A stretch of DNA of 64,000 bases from Pithys albifrons albifrons (lineage: Eukaryota > Chordata > Aves > Passeriformes > Thamnophilidae): NCBI RefSeq assembly GCF_047495875.1, contig NC_092464.1:27684865-27748864 (forward strand). The letters run 5' to 3'. Every line of letters starts with the position of its first letter. Position 1 is the first letter of the stretch. The translations under genes were made by a program, and so were the position numbers. Shown here piece by piece: positions 38,753-49,963 of this stretch. The notes under the pieces were generated by a model, which ran no database searches, was not told the origin of the DNA, and was given only the letters and a program-made list of their open reading frames with translations.

Positions 38753-39023
38753 GCTCGCATCAATGCCAGGCTGCAGCAGTATCGTGCCAAGGCAGAACTG
38801 GCACGCACCACCAGGCCACAGGCCTGGGTTCCCAGGGAGAAGCTGCCGCGACCACTCACCAGCAGTGCTTCAGCGATACGCAAGCTCATGCGCAAAGCCG
38901 AGTTAATGGGAATTAGTACAGACATTTTTCCAGTGGATACTTCAGATACTAGTTCCAGTGTTGATGGAAGAAGAAAACATAAGCAACCAGCTCTCACTGC
39001 TGACTTTGTGAATTATTACCTTG
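38753..39023 (+). CDS. PHF14: PHF14 exon: conserved basic region after PZP
   Basis: A 271-bp exon (acceptor ttgttttag, donor CTTG|gtaagg), phase 0 to phase 1, giving residues 452-541. It encodes ARINARLQQYRAKAELARTT, RPQAWVPREKLPRPLTSSAS, AIRKLMRKAELMGISTDIFP, and DGRRKHKQPALTADFVNYYL. It is very close to mammalian PHF14 as I recall it. It is strikingly richer in GC and CpG than its surroundings, mainly in its first 150 bases. It has no named zinc finger; the two basic helices (ARINARLQQYRAK, IRKLMRKAELMG) may contact nucleic acid or protein partners. Confidence 0.97.
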
Positions 39024-39596
39024 GTAAGGGTGAAAATAGTGTATTTTTCTCAATGAAAAAACTGCCACTTTGCTACATTGTGCTGTGCTAATTCATTGGC
39101 TTTTTTATTTTACTTGTATTTAATTGTTATTCATAGGTAATTGTGAATTATGACTTTGTTTTATGTCAGGTATATTATTGCTTGGAATCTCTATTTACAC
39201 ATAAAGTTACTTTTTTTTAAAGATATTTCAGAAAATAATAAAATCTTTCATATACAATTAGGCTAAATGTCTGTAAGAAGGGAATAGAAGGTCAGGTGCC
39301 TTTTATAATATTTTTGCTTTAAATTCTCCATTTCTATATGGAATAGCATGACTTTGTGACTGTTTGCTGGATGGCTGATCAAAGCTCATCATTTAAACAA
39401 CTACAATATTTGTGCAGTAAAATTTAGATGCTGCAGCTGTTCATTCTACTCAGTCTGTTAATAAACCAGTAGGCCATAGTTTTGTGTCTTTGTATTGTTA
39501 CGGTGTTAACTTTCTGTTGCTTCAGGGTCTTTTAGTGCATAAAACTTAAAAACATATATTCAAGAATTGGAAGTAATGCAATTTTCTTTTGACTAG
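39024..39596 (+). other. PHF14: PHF14 intron, short
   Basis: 573-bp GT-AG intron (gtaagg to ttttgactag). AT-rich, nothing else recognised. Confidence 0.9.
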
Positions 39597-39703
39597 AGAG
39601 AAATATGCGCATGATTCAAATCCAGGAGAATATGGCTGAACAGAAGAATATCAAGGATAAATTAGAAAATGAGCAAGAAAAGCTTCATGTGGAGTATAAT
39701 AAG
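39597..39703 (+). CDS. PHF14: PHF14 exon: coiled-coil, first part
   Basis: A 107-bp exon (acceptor ttgactag, donor AAG|gtgaag), phase 1 to phase 0. It completes Glu542 and gives residues 543-577: RNMRMIQIQENMAEQKNIKD, then KLENEQEKLHVEYNK. The heptad-like spacing of Ile, Met, Leu and Val with many Glu, Lys and Gln indicates a coiled coil that continues into the next exon. It probably serves dimerisation or assembly with partners. Confidence 0.97.
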
Positions 39704-41120
39704 GTGAAGTAAAAAAGATAATACATCATTGTGCTGTTTTAGTATTGTTGCTGGTAACTTTGATAGCATTTTTCTTTCCATGAAAGAAAATGTCTTTGAA
39801 TGAAAGAAGCAAGCTATTGCTTCTTTAAAAGTAATACTTAAAAATATAGTTCTTCTTTTAAAAATATTCAGTAGTCTGTCTTCCCCCCTACAAGTAGAAT
39901 TAATTTCTAATATGTGGAATGTTGGCTGGACGTGGACTCTTTAACTGACCCCACTGAGAGATCCAGTACATGGACAGACAGGTCCCTCTTGTGAGTCAGC
40001 CTGTGTCATCAAGCCCTTTGTTTTGCTTATGTCTAGTTCTGGGTTCTTTTTGAACCTGCTTGATTCTTTTCTTGCGGTCCTACTTTATAATTGGCAATCT
40101 AGGATAATCATAGTGTTATTTATTTATTTATGTTAACTCCAACTCCTATTGTGTTCATCCTAGATTTAATGACTTGACTGATTTTTTCAGGGGGAAATAA
40201 TCAGCATACGCACAGCCATAGTGTCCTCTGCATTGGTTTTTTGAGTATAACAAATTTGTGGCCCATAAATTATGGCATTGGTCCCCAAAAATATTGCTCA
40301 TGTAATTTTTAAATTTATCATCATGATTAAAAAAAAATTTGTGCTTTTTTGGTGAATAATTTTTTCTTTATTTTAACATTTAAATATTTTGAAATGTAGA
40401 AATACTGTACTTTTTGTGGCAGTTGACATGCTGCAATGCTCGCCGAATTCAGCAACCTATCAAGTGACAGTTAATGATGACAAAACGTGGTGTTGCTACT
40501 AATTCCTAAACTGTTGGGTGTGTGTTTTGAATGAGAACATATGTAAACTTTAGAAGCAGATCCTTGTGAACTACCAGAAATTATAAAGGGAAAGGAAATG
40601 GTGCATGGGGAGCTTTTAACCATATTAGTAGGTTGTATATTCTCAGCGGTAACTAACAGTTACTTCCAGAAGAAAAAATCCACTTTTTTGTTTTTTGCTT
40701 CTGTCCTTCAATATTAATTGTATCTTTTTCTGTGAGTGTGAATGGGTGTTCTTTAGTATGGCAAAAGAGAGTTTTAATCCATTTATATGTTTGCTTGTTT
40801 TAATCTTGCTGCTTAAGTAGTGTGGACAACAGATATAAGATGTTGCTGTGTTCTAATTTTGCTTTCTACATGACTATGAAACCTTATTTTCATGCTAAAC
40901 CGCTTCAGATCTTCACAAACAAGACGCTATCCTGGTTTTTTATTTAGTTCTGTTACATTACTGAATGGTTGCACTGATCTCAGCTCTATTGGTATAGGCT
41001 TCACTGTTTTGTTAATCTCACAATAAATCAATGCAGCTACATAAGTAAGAAGATGAATAAATTTTATTAAATAACTAATGAATTTTCATTCCTGTTGGTT
41101 TTGTTTTTTTAACTTTTCAG
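39704..41120 (+). other. PHF14: PHF14 intron, no features seen
   Basis: 1.4-kb GT-AG intron (gtgaag to aacttttcag). It contains a short ttatttatttatttatg run near 40120. Nothing else recognised. Confidence 0.88.
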
Positions 41121-41216
41121 CTGTGTGAGTCCTTGGAAGAGCTACAAAATATGAATGGAAAACTGCGAAATGAAGGGCAAGGCATTTGGGCTCTGTTGGG
41201 TAGAATCATTGGACAG
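41121..41216 (+). CDS. PHF14: PHF14 exon: coiled-coil, second part
   Basis: A 96-bp exon of 32 codons (residues 578-609), acceptor aacttttcag and donor CAG|gttggt. It encodes LCESLEELQNMNGKLRNEGQ, then GIWALLGRIIGQ. It completes the coiled coil and ends with a short hydrophobic helix. The donor gttggt departs from the gtaagt consensus at +3 and +4, so this is a relatively weak 5' splice site. Phase 0 on both sides, so skipping would keep frame. Confidence 0.96.
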
Positions 41217-42723
41217 GTTGGTTGGCTCCCTTTGCTCCCCCTTTAAAGAAGGCAGCAGAACTGATTTTCCAAGAATAGGCCTTTCTGTATGTCATTTCTG
41301 TGGCCAAATAAATTAATTTGATTTGATTTGATCAGACCCAGGCTTTACTCTGGGGATAATGCTTTCTGATTGAAGTACCTAGACTTGTGCAAACCACCTA
41401 CTGGAAACCTGCAGCTTAATTTTGTTGTTGTAATAGTGTTCTTGTTTGCAAAATTCTTTCATTTGGTGTAAGTGATTGACCTGTCATTTGTGATGAACCT
41501 TAACATGAAGCATGAGTTAATCCTACTGTTTTTGTCTCCACATTGTCTTTAGTTACCGTAGGCTTCAAATAAGGTTTTAAATCTTTATGGCTTTTATAAG
41601 ATGTAAATCCTTTTAAATGAAATATGTATGTGATGGTGTACAAATGGACAGAGCAGAATATTTTGCTGAAATGAATATAAATATTTAGGGTAATAGAAAG
41701 TTTGGATTACTTCCTGTTTCCAACAATTTTCTTTGTTCTCATTGATATGGGAAAAAAGAGAACTGCAGATTCTTGCCATGTTTTCATGTATGTTTTATGT
41801 CAGAGATACTGAGTGGCAATGAACATTTTGCATGTTGAGAGGGAGATTGAAGTAATTTCCAATTATGATTCAAGACTGAAGAAACTGTTCATTGTGAAAA
41901 TGCAGACATAAAATTAGGTCACAACTTCATTGTGCCCTTTGGTACTGCTGAGTTTGTGCTGCTGTTCAGAAAAAGAACCTTAAAATTTTTTTATGCAGCA
42001 ATAGTTCCAAAGGTATGCAAGGTTTTTCTGTTTCTTTGTCTGTCTATCTGGCCTACTTGCAAAGAAGGATTCTCTCATAACTTATCTTTTGAACCAAGAT
42101 TATTTTTCCTTCCTTTGAGTAATTATTTAGAAATATATTTCCTGATGCAAATGTTACTAAATTAAAAAAAAAAGAGCAGAATTCATTTACACAGCTTGCA
42201 TGACATTTTTTTCCAGTTGGTTGAACAGATGCAGACCCATGGGACTGCTGAGAAATGACTTTGATAGATGGTTGCTGTCTGAGAAGCCAGCATACTGCAG
42301 ATTAGTAGAAACCCGAAGAGAGTCTCGTCTGCTTTGTGGAGGGCTTGGTCCAATAAGATAATTTTTCTAATTAACCTATCGAGCACCAGTGTAGCTGCGA
42401 TGCTGTGGAAAATAAACTGCCTCAGTATTCTGTCAGATTTATGCCTTTACTTGTTTCAACTTCCTAGACAAATGTATCCTTGTCCATTCCTCTATTGGAA
42501 GCCTGAAGAAAAATTCTAAAAGCCAGTCTTTCTGTGTTTTTTATTGAATTGAAAGCATAAGATTATATTACAAAATCATACTGAGATAAATGTGCTCTTG
42601 TCTGTAAAATAGCTAGCTAAGCAATCTCCCACTCATTAATATGTCGTTCATGCATTGAGACTGGAGTGGTATTCTTTAAAAATGTCAAGACTCATGTGTA
42701 CTACATTTTTTCAAATCCAATAG
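41217..42723 (+). other. PHF14: PHF14 intron, no major features
   Basis: 1.5-kb intron (gttggt to caaatccaatag). A short tandem run of the gattt type (tgatttgatttgatttg) lies near 41315-41335. Nothing else recognised. Confidence 0.88.
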
Positions 42724-42827
42724 AAATTGAACATACCAGCAATTTTACGGGCTCCTAAGGAAAGAAAGCCAAGTAAAAAGGAAGGAGGAGCACAGAAGAC
42801 ATCTATACTTCCGGCCGTACTTTATAG
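42724..42827 (+). CDS. PHF14: PHF14 exon before PHD3, with GC donor
   Basis: A 104-bp exon (acceptor aatccaatag), phase 0 to phase 2, giving residues 610-643: KLNIPAILRAPKERKPSKKE, then GGAQKTSILPAVLY and the AG of a split Ser codon. It is a lysine-rich linker leading into PHD3. The donor is AG|gcaagt. Only this position gives AG+T for Ser and the reading frame SCGICKKNHD in the next exon, so the intron begins with GC rather than GT. The rest of the donor (AG before, aagt after) is perfect consensus, the usual compensation in GC-AG introns. Confidence 0.96.
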
Positions 42828-44229
42828 GCAAGTAATAAAATCTTGACAGAATAGATACAGTGTCTAGTAAGTTACAGTTTCAGAAAAGTGTTGAGAGAAC
42901 ATAGTTTGCTTCAGTTTTTAATTAATAAAATGCTTCAAAGTGGTCTATACATTTTTTCTTACTTTTGAAGGCTAAGCTGAATAGTGGTCAAGTCTTCACC
43001 CTAGCACACATGAGTAAAGTTTGAGTGTTTTTGCTAATTTGGTGGCAGTGCTTTAATGGCAAAGGTAACTTTTCATCTGAAATAAAAGGGTTCTTTTTTA
43101 TTGTGTGAAAATTAACTGGTCATCTTAGTTTTTGAATGCAATCATCTAAGTGGATGATTTTGTGAATAGTGATGATGCTGTTTAGTCACAGTGGCTGGGT
43201 GCATAAAACACTTCTCATGTAAGAATCTTTACTTTTTGCTCATGCTAAATTGCCCTACTTCTATTTTTATTAATTGCCAAGAATATGAAATGTATTCACT
43301 TACTCTCTCATTGTTACACCTTTTCCCCTCTTCCATAAGCTATGAAGCTACTGACTGGGTTTTTTTTAAGCCTAACAGTGGGACATATATTAGGATTCTA
43401 GAGCATGACTATGCAAAATGCACATCATCTTGGATCTTCTTCTCTTGCCACAACTAAGAGATGACATGATCTACCCTTGTCTAGAGAGCAGCAGTCAGGC
43501 CTTCAACCACAGCAAGTGATGTCTTGCCCAGTTAGAATGCTAAATGAAGAAGATGCAGAAGATGATTGACATAAGCCAAAATTATTTTTAGTGCTGCAAG
43601 AAACAGAAATCTTAGGAAAATGACAGTGTCCAGTCATTTAGTTCCTTCTATGTTACAGTGCAATCAGTGAACACCTGATCTTTTCAAAGTAACTAAAATT
43701 TCAATTCCAGTAAAATAATAATAAAAAGTAATTTCTTATGAGTTGTTTCATTGCCCACCATAACAGTGGGACAGACCTATTTCAGGGTGGTTACCTGAAT
43801 AAGGATGTGGTTGTTAAAAAGAGATAATAGCAGTATAATTTTCTATTTGAGCATTTGATGTAGTATTTTTTTTTCATTGGCCAGTGGTACATTGTCTTGA
43901 AGTATTGGGTGATTGATTACCCACTTGCTAGAAGTCCTCAAAAGTTTAAATTGAAAGCCATTTTTGTTAACTCTGTTAGGTGCATTTTGTTCTTTATTGT
44001 ATATAGGTAGAAGCTTCTTTAAAAAGAACCACAAAAATACTCCATAATTACTCCAAAAAGTAATCATCATTTAAGTGCATAATTACTCCAAAAAGTAATT
44101 ATGCACTTAAATGATGCATTCAAATTGAAGTTGCTCCATGTTTGTGTTAAAACTGGGGAATGTACAGGGATTTTAGTCCTTATGATTTCAAATGTAATCA
44201 TAATGCTTTTCTGCTGCCTACATTACAAG
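42828..44229 (+). other. PHF14: PHF14 GC-AG intron containing a snapback palindrome
   Basis: 1.4-kb intron beginning gcaagt and ending cattacaag. A 23-bp perfect inverted repeat with a 6-nt loop lies at 44065-44116, about 115 bases upstream of the acceptor. Otherwise AT-rich and unremarkable. Confidence 0.92.
44043..44116. repeat. palindrome with overlapping direct repeat
   Basis: The left arm 44065-44087 (catcatttaagtgcataatt then act) is a perfect reverse complement of 44094-44116, with loop ccaaaa at 44088-44093. In addition, the 22-base unit at 44043-44064 (cataattactccaaaaagta then at) recurs directly at 44078-44099. The combination of a direct repeat and a perfect hairpin sharing the same loop motif is what a replication template switch (snapback) leaves behind. 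Confidence 0.93.
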
Positions 44230-44361
44230 TTGTGGAATTTGCAAAAAAAACCATGATCAACACCTCCTGCTACTGTGTGACACTTGTAAACTCCATTACC
44301 ATCTTGGTTGCCTGGATCCACCTCTTACAAGGATGCCAAGGAAGACCAAGAACAGTTACTG
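44230..44361 (+). CDS. PHF14: PHF14 exon: PHD3 core
   Basis: A 132-bp exon (acceptor cattacaag, donor TG|gtaagc), phase 2 to phase 2. It completes Ser644 and gives residues 645-687: CGICKKNHDQHLLLLCDTCK, then LHYHLGCLDPPLTRMPRKTK and NSY. Cys-Cys, CDTC, HYHLGC and CLDPPL are the classical ligands of a PHD finger; the final CxxC pair comes from the next exon. PHD3 probably binds histone tails or partner proteins. Confidence 0.97.
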
Positions 44362-47300
44362 GTAAGCATGCAGTTATGTGTTGTCTTTTTCTATCTCTGT
44401 ACTTAAAGTAAGATGTAAATGTGCATAGACTTGAAAATTCTAAGTGATTTAGACATTGCTTTAATGCAGTCCAAACTGAGTTGCTTTATTTTCAGGTTAT
44501 TAGCAGTGATGTTTCAAGGTTAAAAAAAAAAAACAAAGTAAAGATTTTATCATTATTAGCAACTGTGTAGAAATAGGTTATAGCTGTAATTTTCTTAGCT
44601 TTTGAGTTAATTTTTGATTGTTAATGCTGTCATATAATAATGGTAGGAAACTATAGGCTACTTTCAGGAAATGAAAGACTTGATTTTCTGTTTATCTTAG
44701 GACCCAGAAAGGTAACTCTCTGTCCAGATCTTCAGGAAGATACTTGCAACTATTTTAAAAATAAAGTTGATCTGTTTATTGCAATATTGGAAATGTTGGG
44801 TTTACTACTGTCTTATAACTCAAATTTGCTATGGCAGAAGCACGTGCATAACTGCACTTATTGCAGTTACATTTCCATGAATTGAAGTTCTTTCTGTGTC
44901 ATTGGAGCAGAACAAAAGCTAAGTGGTACATTGCTGAAATGTTAAGGTGGCAAAGGGGCTGATTTCCAAACTCTCATAAAATTATCTTGCAGCTGTGTAG
45001 TGTTAGCATGTTTAAACTGCTGTGGAATGTGTTAGAAACAGTTACCCAGTAGCAGTGTTTAGCTGGCAAGAAGTTAATGTACAGCATCTCCAGGAGTCAT
45101 TCATGACCTTGTCTGAACATTGAGGTACTCAGAAAAGTATAAGAATTCCTTCTAAAAGTACAGTTAAACTATATTAAGAGAAGAAACTTGGTTTCTGTTT
45201 TTCTTCATATATCTCTTAATTTTTGTAGATTATTTTTTAAGAACTTGCACATTTTAATCAAACCATCTGTGCAGAACGAGATGGTCAGTACATGAAATGG
45301 GAGGCCTCTCTTTTTTATGTCTTAATGCAAAAAAACCTATAAATTTACTTAGTAAATTAATATTCTTTAAAAGTGGAAAAATCTCAGAAAGATTTTTATC
45401 ATCACTAATATTTTGCTGAACTTAATTATCCTTTAATTATTTAATGCAGTGTGTGATTTTCAACTTTCTATCTCTTTGGTCAAATTTGTCAAGTAGTTAT
45501 TTTACATGGAAGCTTTTTTAAAAAAAAAAATTTAGATAGTTTCTGCATTGGCACAGGAGATTTGATTTTTGTTCTGCTTTTTAACAAAGTTGAAAAGGCT
45601 CACTTGAAGCTATGAGTCCAAAAGATGTAAGACTGTAATTCTCAGTAGGTGTTAAAGTCAGGATAGGTCAGGTTAGGTGGTAGAGCTCTTTCATTTCAAA
45701 GCTATGACTTATCTTTGTTGTGAATTTCATGGTTCAATTATGTCTCAGATCACAAGCTTGGCTCTTACTTCTAATTAGCTCAGGCATATTCTGGAGTGTG
45801 AGATGATAGCAGACAAATTGAGCTGCATTGATTGCATTCTTTTCATCATTGAACATGCCTTTATGTATTCTTTTCAGTATCAGTAGAGAGCATATAGAAC
45901 AGATCCTTAATCTGAGTTTGAGTTCAGCAGGTCTGCCCTCCCCCCACTGTTTTGAATACAATTTTTATCTTTTGATTAAGATACAAAGAAAAGTGCAGGG
46001 TTTTTTTAGATGGGGGCCCTGTACCTTTGATATATTTGTGTAGGATATAATGGGAACTTAGCAAAAGGTAAAATAAAATTGGTATAGTGGGAAATTACTT
46101 AAAACGCTAGACAGGTTGACAGACTTTATTGAAGAGTGGATAAAACGTCAAGTTTAGTTCTCTTTTTAAAAAGTAAACAGGAAAAAGTTAAAAATAATTT
46201 TTTCCTTTATTTTTCTGTTTCATTATCACTGCTAGTAATTTATTTATAATTGCTAGTTTGAGCCCGTGCAAAAGGTTTGATGAATAATCACATATTTATC
46301 AATGCTGTGGTGTAATTTTATGTAAAAATAGACAATTTTCAGCTTCTTAGAAATCCTATTGATTAAACACTAGAATATTATTTTGATTCACATGTTATCA
46401 TAATACTAAGTCTTATCATTCTTGTTGACAGCTTGTTTGCTCTTAGGCTCCTGGCCATTCTGGATGGGAATGGGAATTGTGTATTTTCCTGGTAGAGAAT
46501 GATCTTAATGGGTATGAAAGCAATGCACAAGTGTTGACAGACAATAGGATGAATCAAAATCTAATTGGAAAATATTGACATTTTCATTAAGAAAATACTT
46601 GGCAGCTACCATCAGAGATGGTACTTTCTATTGAAACAAAATTGCTGAAAAAGTGGTAACTTCTGGTAGCATATGAAACGCTGGGGACTGAGATGAATGA
46701 AATAAGAACTAATGATTTTACAAAGCGTAGTGGTTTTTATTTTTGTTGGAAGACCAAGTTATTTTAGTGGTGACTGCTGTGGAGAGTGTTGGCCACAGTA
46801 CAGAATGAGCTGTAGAGTTCTTGGCCAGTAGTCCCATGAACACACATTCAGTATCTGGACATTCATTCATATTCATGACCTCACTTATTCCATGCTGATA
46901 CAGCACATCTTGACTGTTTTTTTTTTGTCCTGAGCCATTGGATAATAATATAAAACTATTAATTTACATATGTGTGAGTGCAGTGTGACATTATGTCTAG
47001 CATACACATTTCTATGTATTTGTCACTTTTCCTAGTTGAAGGATGTAAGGGTCATTCAGATGGCAAATTTTCAGTACCTTTATTGTCTGTAAGATGCATT
47101 TTGAAGCTCTTTGGCAAACTTGATTTGGTTCATATAACTGTCTTTTATCTCCAGAATAAAAGCAGCCCTCCTTTTTTAACACCTCCAGTACAATATTCAA
47201 CACGGATAATTTATGGAGCTTAAATGGTGTCATCTTAAAGCTGTGGTCCATGTGTCTCAAGTTCAGAGTGGTTCAGTTCTTTGTAAACATTGCAAGAAGG

Positions 47301-49273
47301 GATTTGTCACAGAGTATGTCTGTGAGACCTGTTTCTTCCTAATTAAAAATAAGTCACATTCCTAAAAATGTACAGTTTTCCTTTTTAAATACTGAGAATG
47401 GAACTTTTTTGTGGAATCACTGTAGTGGTGTTCCCTAAGCACAGAAGATTTAAATTTACACTTCTCCCAGCTCACCGCTAGTGAGTTGATGTTTGTGAGA
47501 TGGGAAGTTATCACTGGTACCATTCATTCTTGTACACAGTTACATTGAAAACACAACAAAATCACACAACTTCTTTTCTTCTCTAGGTTGTTAGTGCTTA
47601 ATGACAGACTTCCTGTATGATTAAAAGGTTTCAAATCAATACTGAAATTTCTTGATGGAATTACTAAAATTACTTCGAGTAATTTTAGCAGTAGGCACAT
47701 TTTAGAAGTAGGTGTATTATTGCTTACCACTGATTTTCTCTGTGGGTCTAGATTAGGCAAGTTCAGACTCAAAGCAAAGCAAAACCTGTGGACAAAAAGT
47801 TGAGTGTCTGGCACCATTTCTCCTATAAATTTGTTTATGGTGCATGGCAATGGTTGATAATTTAGAGGTAGTTGAAGATTATTGGAATAGTTGTAAAGAT
47901 GACCTGCTGTGGCAGGTTCTCTGTTCGTCCTTGAAGAGATGAAATTAAGTGAGCATGACTGTGGCATAGCCAAAAAAAAAAGTCATGTGGCTGCTTTCTG
48001 TCAATATATTGGGATTAAGGAGCAGAATGGGAAAAGAGTTCTTTAAATTCAAGAACCATGTTGAGATAAACTATACTAAGAGATGAAAGGAAATTGTTCC
48101 CATGTCAGAGGAGTGTGTGTCTGTAATAGCTTTTATGTGACCCTGTGGGAGCTAACAACCAAACTGCTTTGTAGCTAAAGCTTGTCTGCTTTATAATAGA
48201 ATTGATGAGATGTGGTTAACTGTGGTAGTAGAGGCTATTCCAGTAAATCAAGAAGTTGCCTATATAAGTTCATGTTTATAAGTTTTGGGTTTCCCCTCAT
48301 CTTTGGTGTATGTGTGAAATTTTGTTCTGTGACTCACACAAGATGCACCTGCCTCCGTCCTCCATCATACTTTCATTTTACTTCTGTTTTCTAGACTGAG
48401 CTTTTTCTTAATTTTGTTTGCTGTGACACTTGCACCAGCTGTTTCAGAGCAGGTGACACCTGTTTGTTTTTCATAAAAATGGAATTTAGAAACTTGCATG
48501 CAGTACCTCATCTTTTGATTGAGATGTTTCTCATCTTCCTCAGTAACAACAAAGTTAAAATTCTTCACTTATTTGTATTTAAATAGGATACTAATGAAAC
48601 TACAGGAGTTTACTTATCTGCATGGTTATTTTCTGTACATATTTTCTGTATCAGAAAAACGGGGTCTTTCCCTTTTAATTCTACAGAGCTAAAGAACAGG
48701 AATGTTTTCAATCATATGTTCAGACTGATAGATCCAATAGACTGGGTTTCCAACTCCCAAGTATTATTGTAGAACCATACTACTATTTTTTTGTCTTATT
48801 AAACTTCGTTTTTAATGCAGTTCTTTAGTTGTGGAATGTTTATTTTTTAATTTATACATAGCACGTGTTTTCACCATAATGGGAAAATAAATGTTTTGCA
48901 AGAACTGCTCATCACAATACTTCTGAACATTTTCATAGGCATTTCTTACATCTGCATAAGCAGATCATAGTAAGTACTTTCAGTCGTGCTTTCTGTTACA
49001 TAAATTACTGACATGACTGATGGTGCAGTGTTAGGGAGGGCTGTGCTCTCTGATATTTACCAAACAGAAAATCACCTTAAAGCTTTGAGTTGGATATCGT
49101 GAAGACAATGCATCTTACAAAAGTGAAGACATCAAAGCAGCTTTTAGCTAAGCAGTCACACAAAATTTTGAGAGAATGTTGTTATCCAAAGCTTCTCGCT
49201 CCTGTTACATCATTTGAGAGCCCTTCTCCATAAAATCTTAATAGTAGCTTGGTCTGTGTGCCTTTGTTTATTT

Positions 49274-49321
49274 ACTTAAGTATGAATACGTATTTGTACT
49301 TAAGTGTGAATACATATTTGT
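49274..49321. repeat. 24-bp tandem duplication
   Basis: Two adjacent 24-base units beginning acttaagtatgaatac and acttaagtgtgaatac, both ending atttgt. They differ at two positions. It is a small local duplication in an intron. Confidence 0.9.
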
Positions 49322-49633
49322 CTGTGTATACTTGCACAAATTTGTGTAAACATCTAACTGTAAAAAGTAGCATTTTGTACCTCATATTTTTTCTGTTGAT
49401 TTTAAATTCTAGTGTTCTAAAGAGGTTTAGAAGTGTAAACAAGTACTGTGTGTGCAGCGAACTGAGGCTTGTAAAGAGGAGGAAGAATAGAGTACTATAC
49501 ACTTGTATGCTGGCCCAAAACTGTGAAAAATTATAAAGAATGATATATATATAGAGAGAAAGTAGAAACTATAATATATATAAAGAAAAATCATAAGTAT
49601 ATAAATTGGCTTCCTTGTGTTTTGGTTTCTATT

Positions 49634-49963
49634 AAAGCCTCCATGAGCAGTTAAATACCTCCCTGACATCCGATCCCGTCAGATCTCGGAAGCTAAGCAG
49701 GGTCAGCCCCGGATTAGTACTTGGATGGGAGACTTCCTGGGAAATGCTGGGTGCTGTAGGTTCTAGTCCTGAGGACTTCACTGGCACTGTCCAAGCTCGC
49801 TCGGCCGTGGCAGATGAACCTCAGGACTTAAACGGTGGGGCCAGTTCTGCGCACGCTGAGCCTCACCTAAAATCCACTGCGCAGACTGGAAGGGCACACC
49901 CACGTGGGGACAGCCCTTCCCAAATCTTCGTTCGCGAAGCCAAGCCACACACAAAGCCTCCAT
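49634..49963 (+). repeat. 11-bp target site duplication around the 5S-headed element
   Basis: The same 11 bases, aaagcctccat, occur at 49634-49644 immediately left of the element and at 49953-49963 immediately right of it. The length and exact match fit LINE-mediated integration of a SINE. Confidence 0.88.
49645..49952 (+). mobile_element. 5S rRNA-headed SINE-like element, copy 2 (plus strand)
   Basis: A 308-bp element. The head (49645-49762) aligns with vertebrate 5S rRNA: gatcccgtcagatctcgg, box A agctaagcagggtc at 49691-49704, box C ttagtacttggatgggagac at 49714-49733, and gggtgctgtaggtt at the end. The first 25 or so bases are more diverged from 5S. The body (49763-49952) is unrelated to 5S, is CpG-rich, and ends cgcgaagccaagccacacac. 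It is flanked by an 11-bp direct repeat. The internal Pol III promoter boxes look intact. The ORF across it (49744-50016) resembles the one over copy 1 only because both lie in the repeat. It is a candidate member of the 5S-derived SINE class (SINE3); I cannot name a family. Confidence 0.87.

Noticed and set aside
47213..47353. Short plus-strand ORF with two CxxC pairs (CKHCKKGF, then CETC), resembling a zinc ribbon.
   Set aside because: It is under 50 codons, has no flanking splice sites in a PHF14 frame, and no wider similarity I can see.
47524..47973. 149-codon minus-strand ORF, among the longest in the window.
   Set aside because: No recognisable motif, no splice context and no neighbouring support. 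It is in AT-rich intron and not clearly coding in composition; treated as chance.
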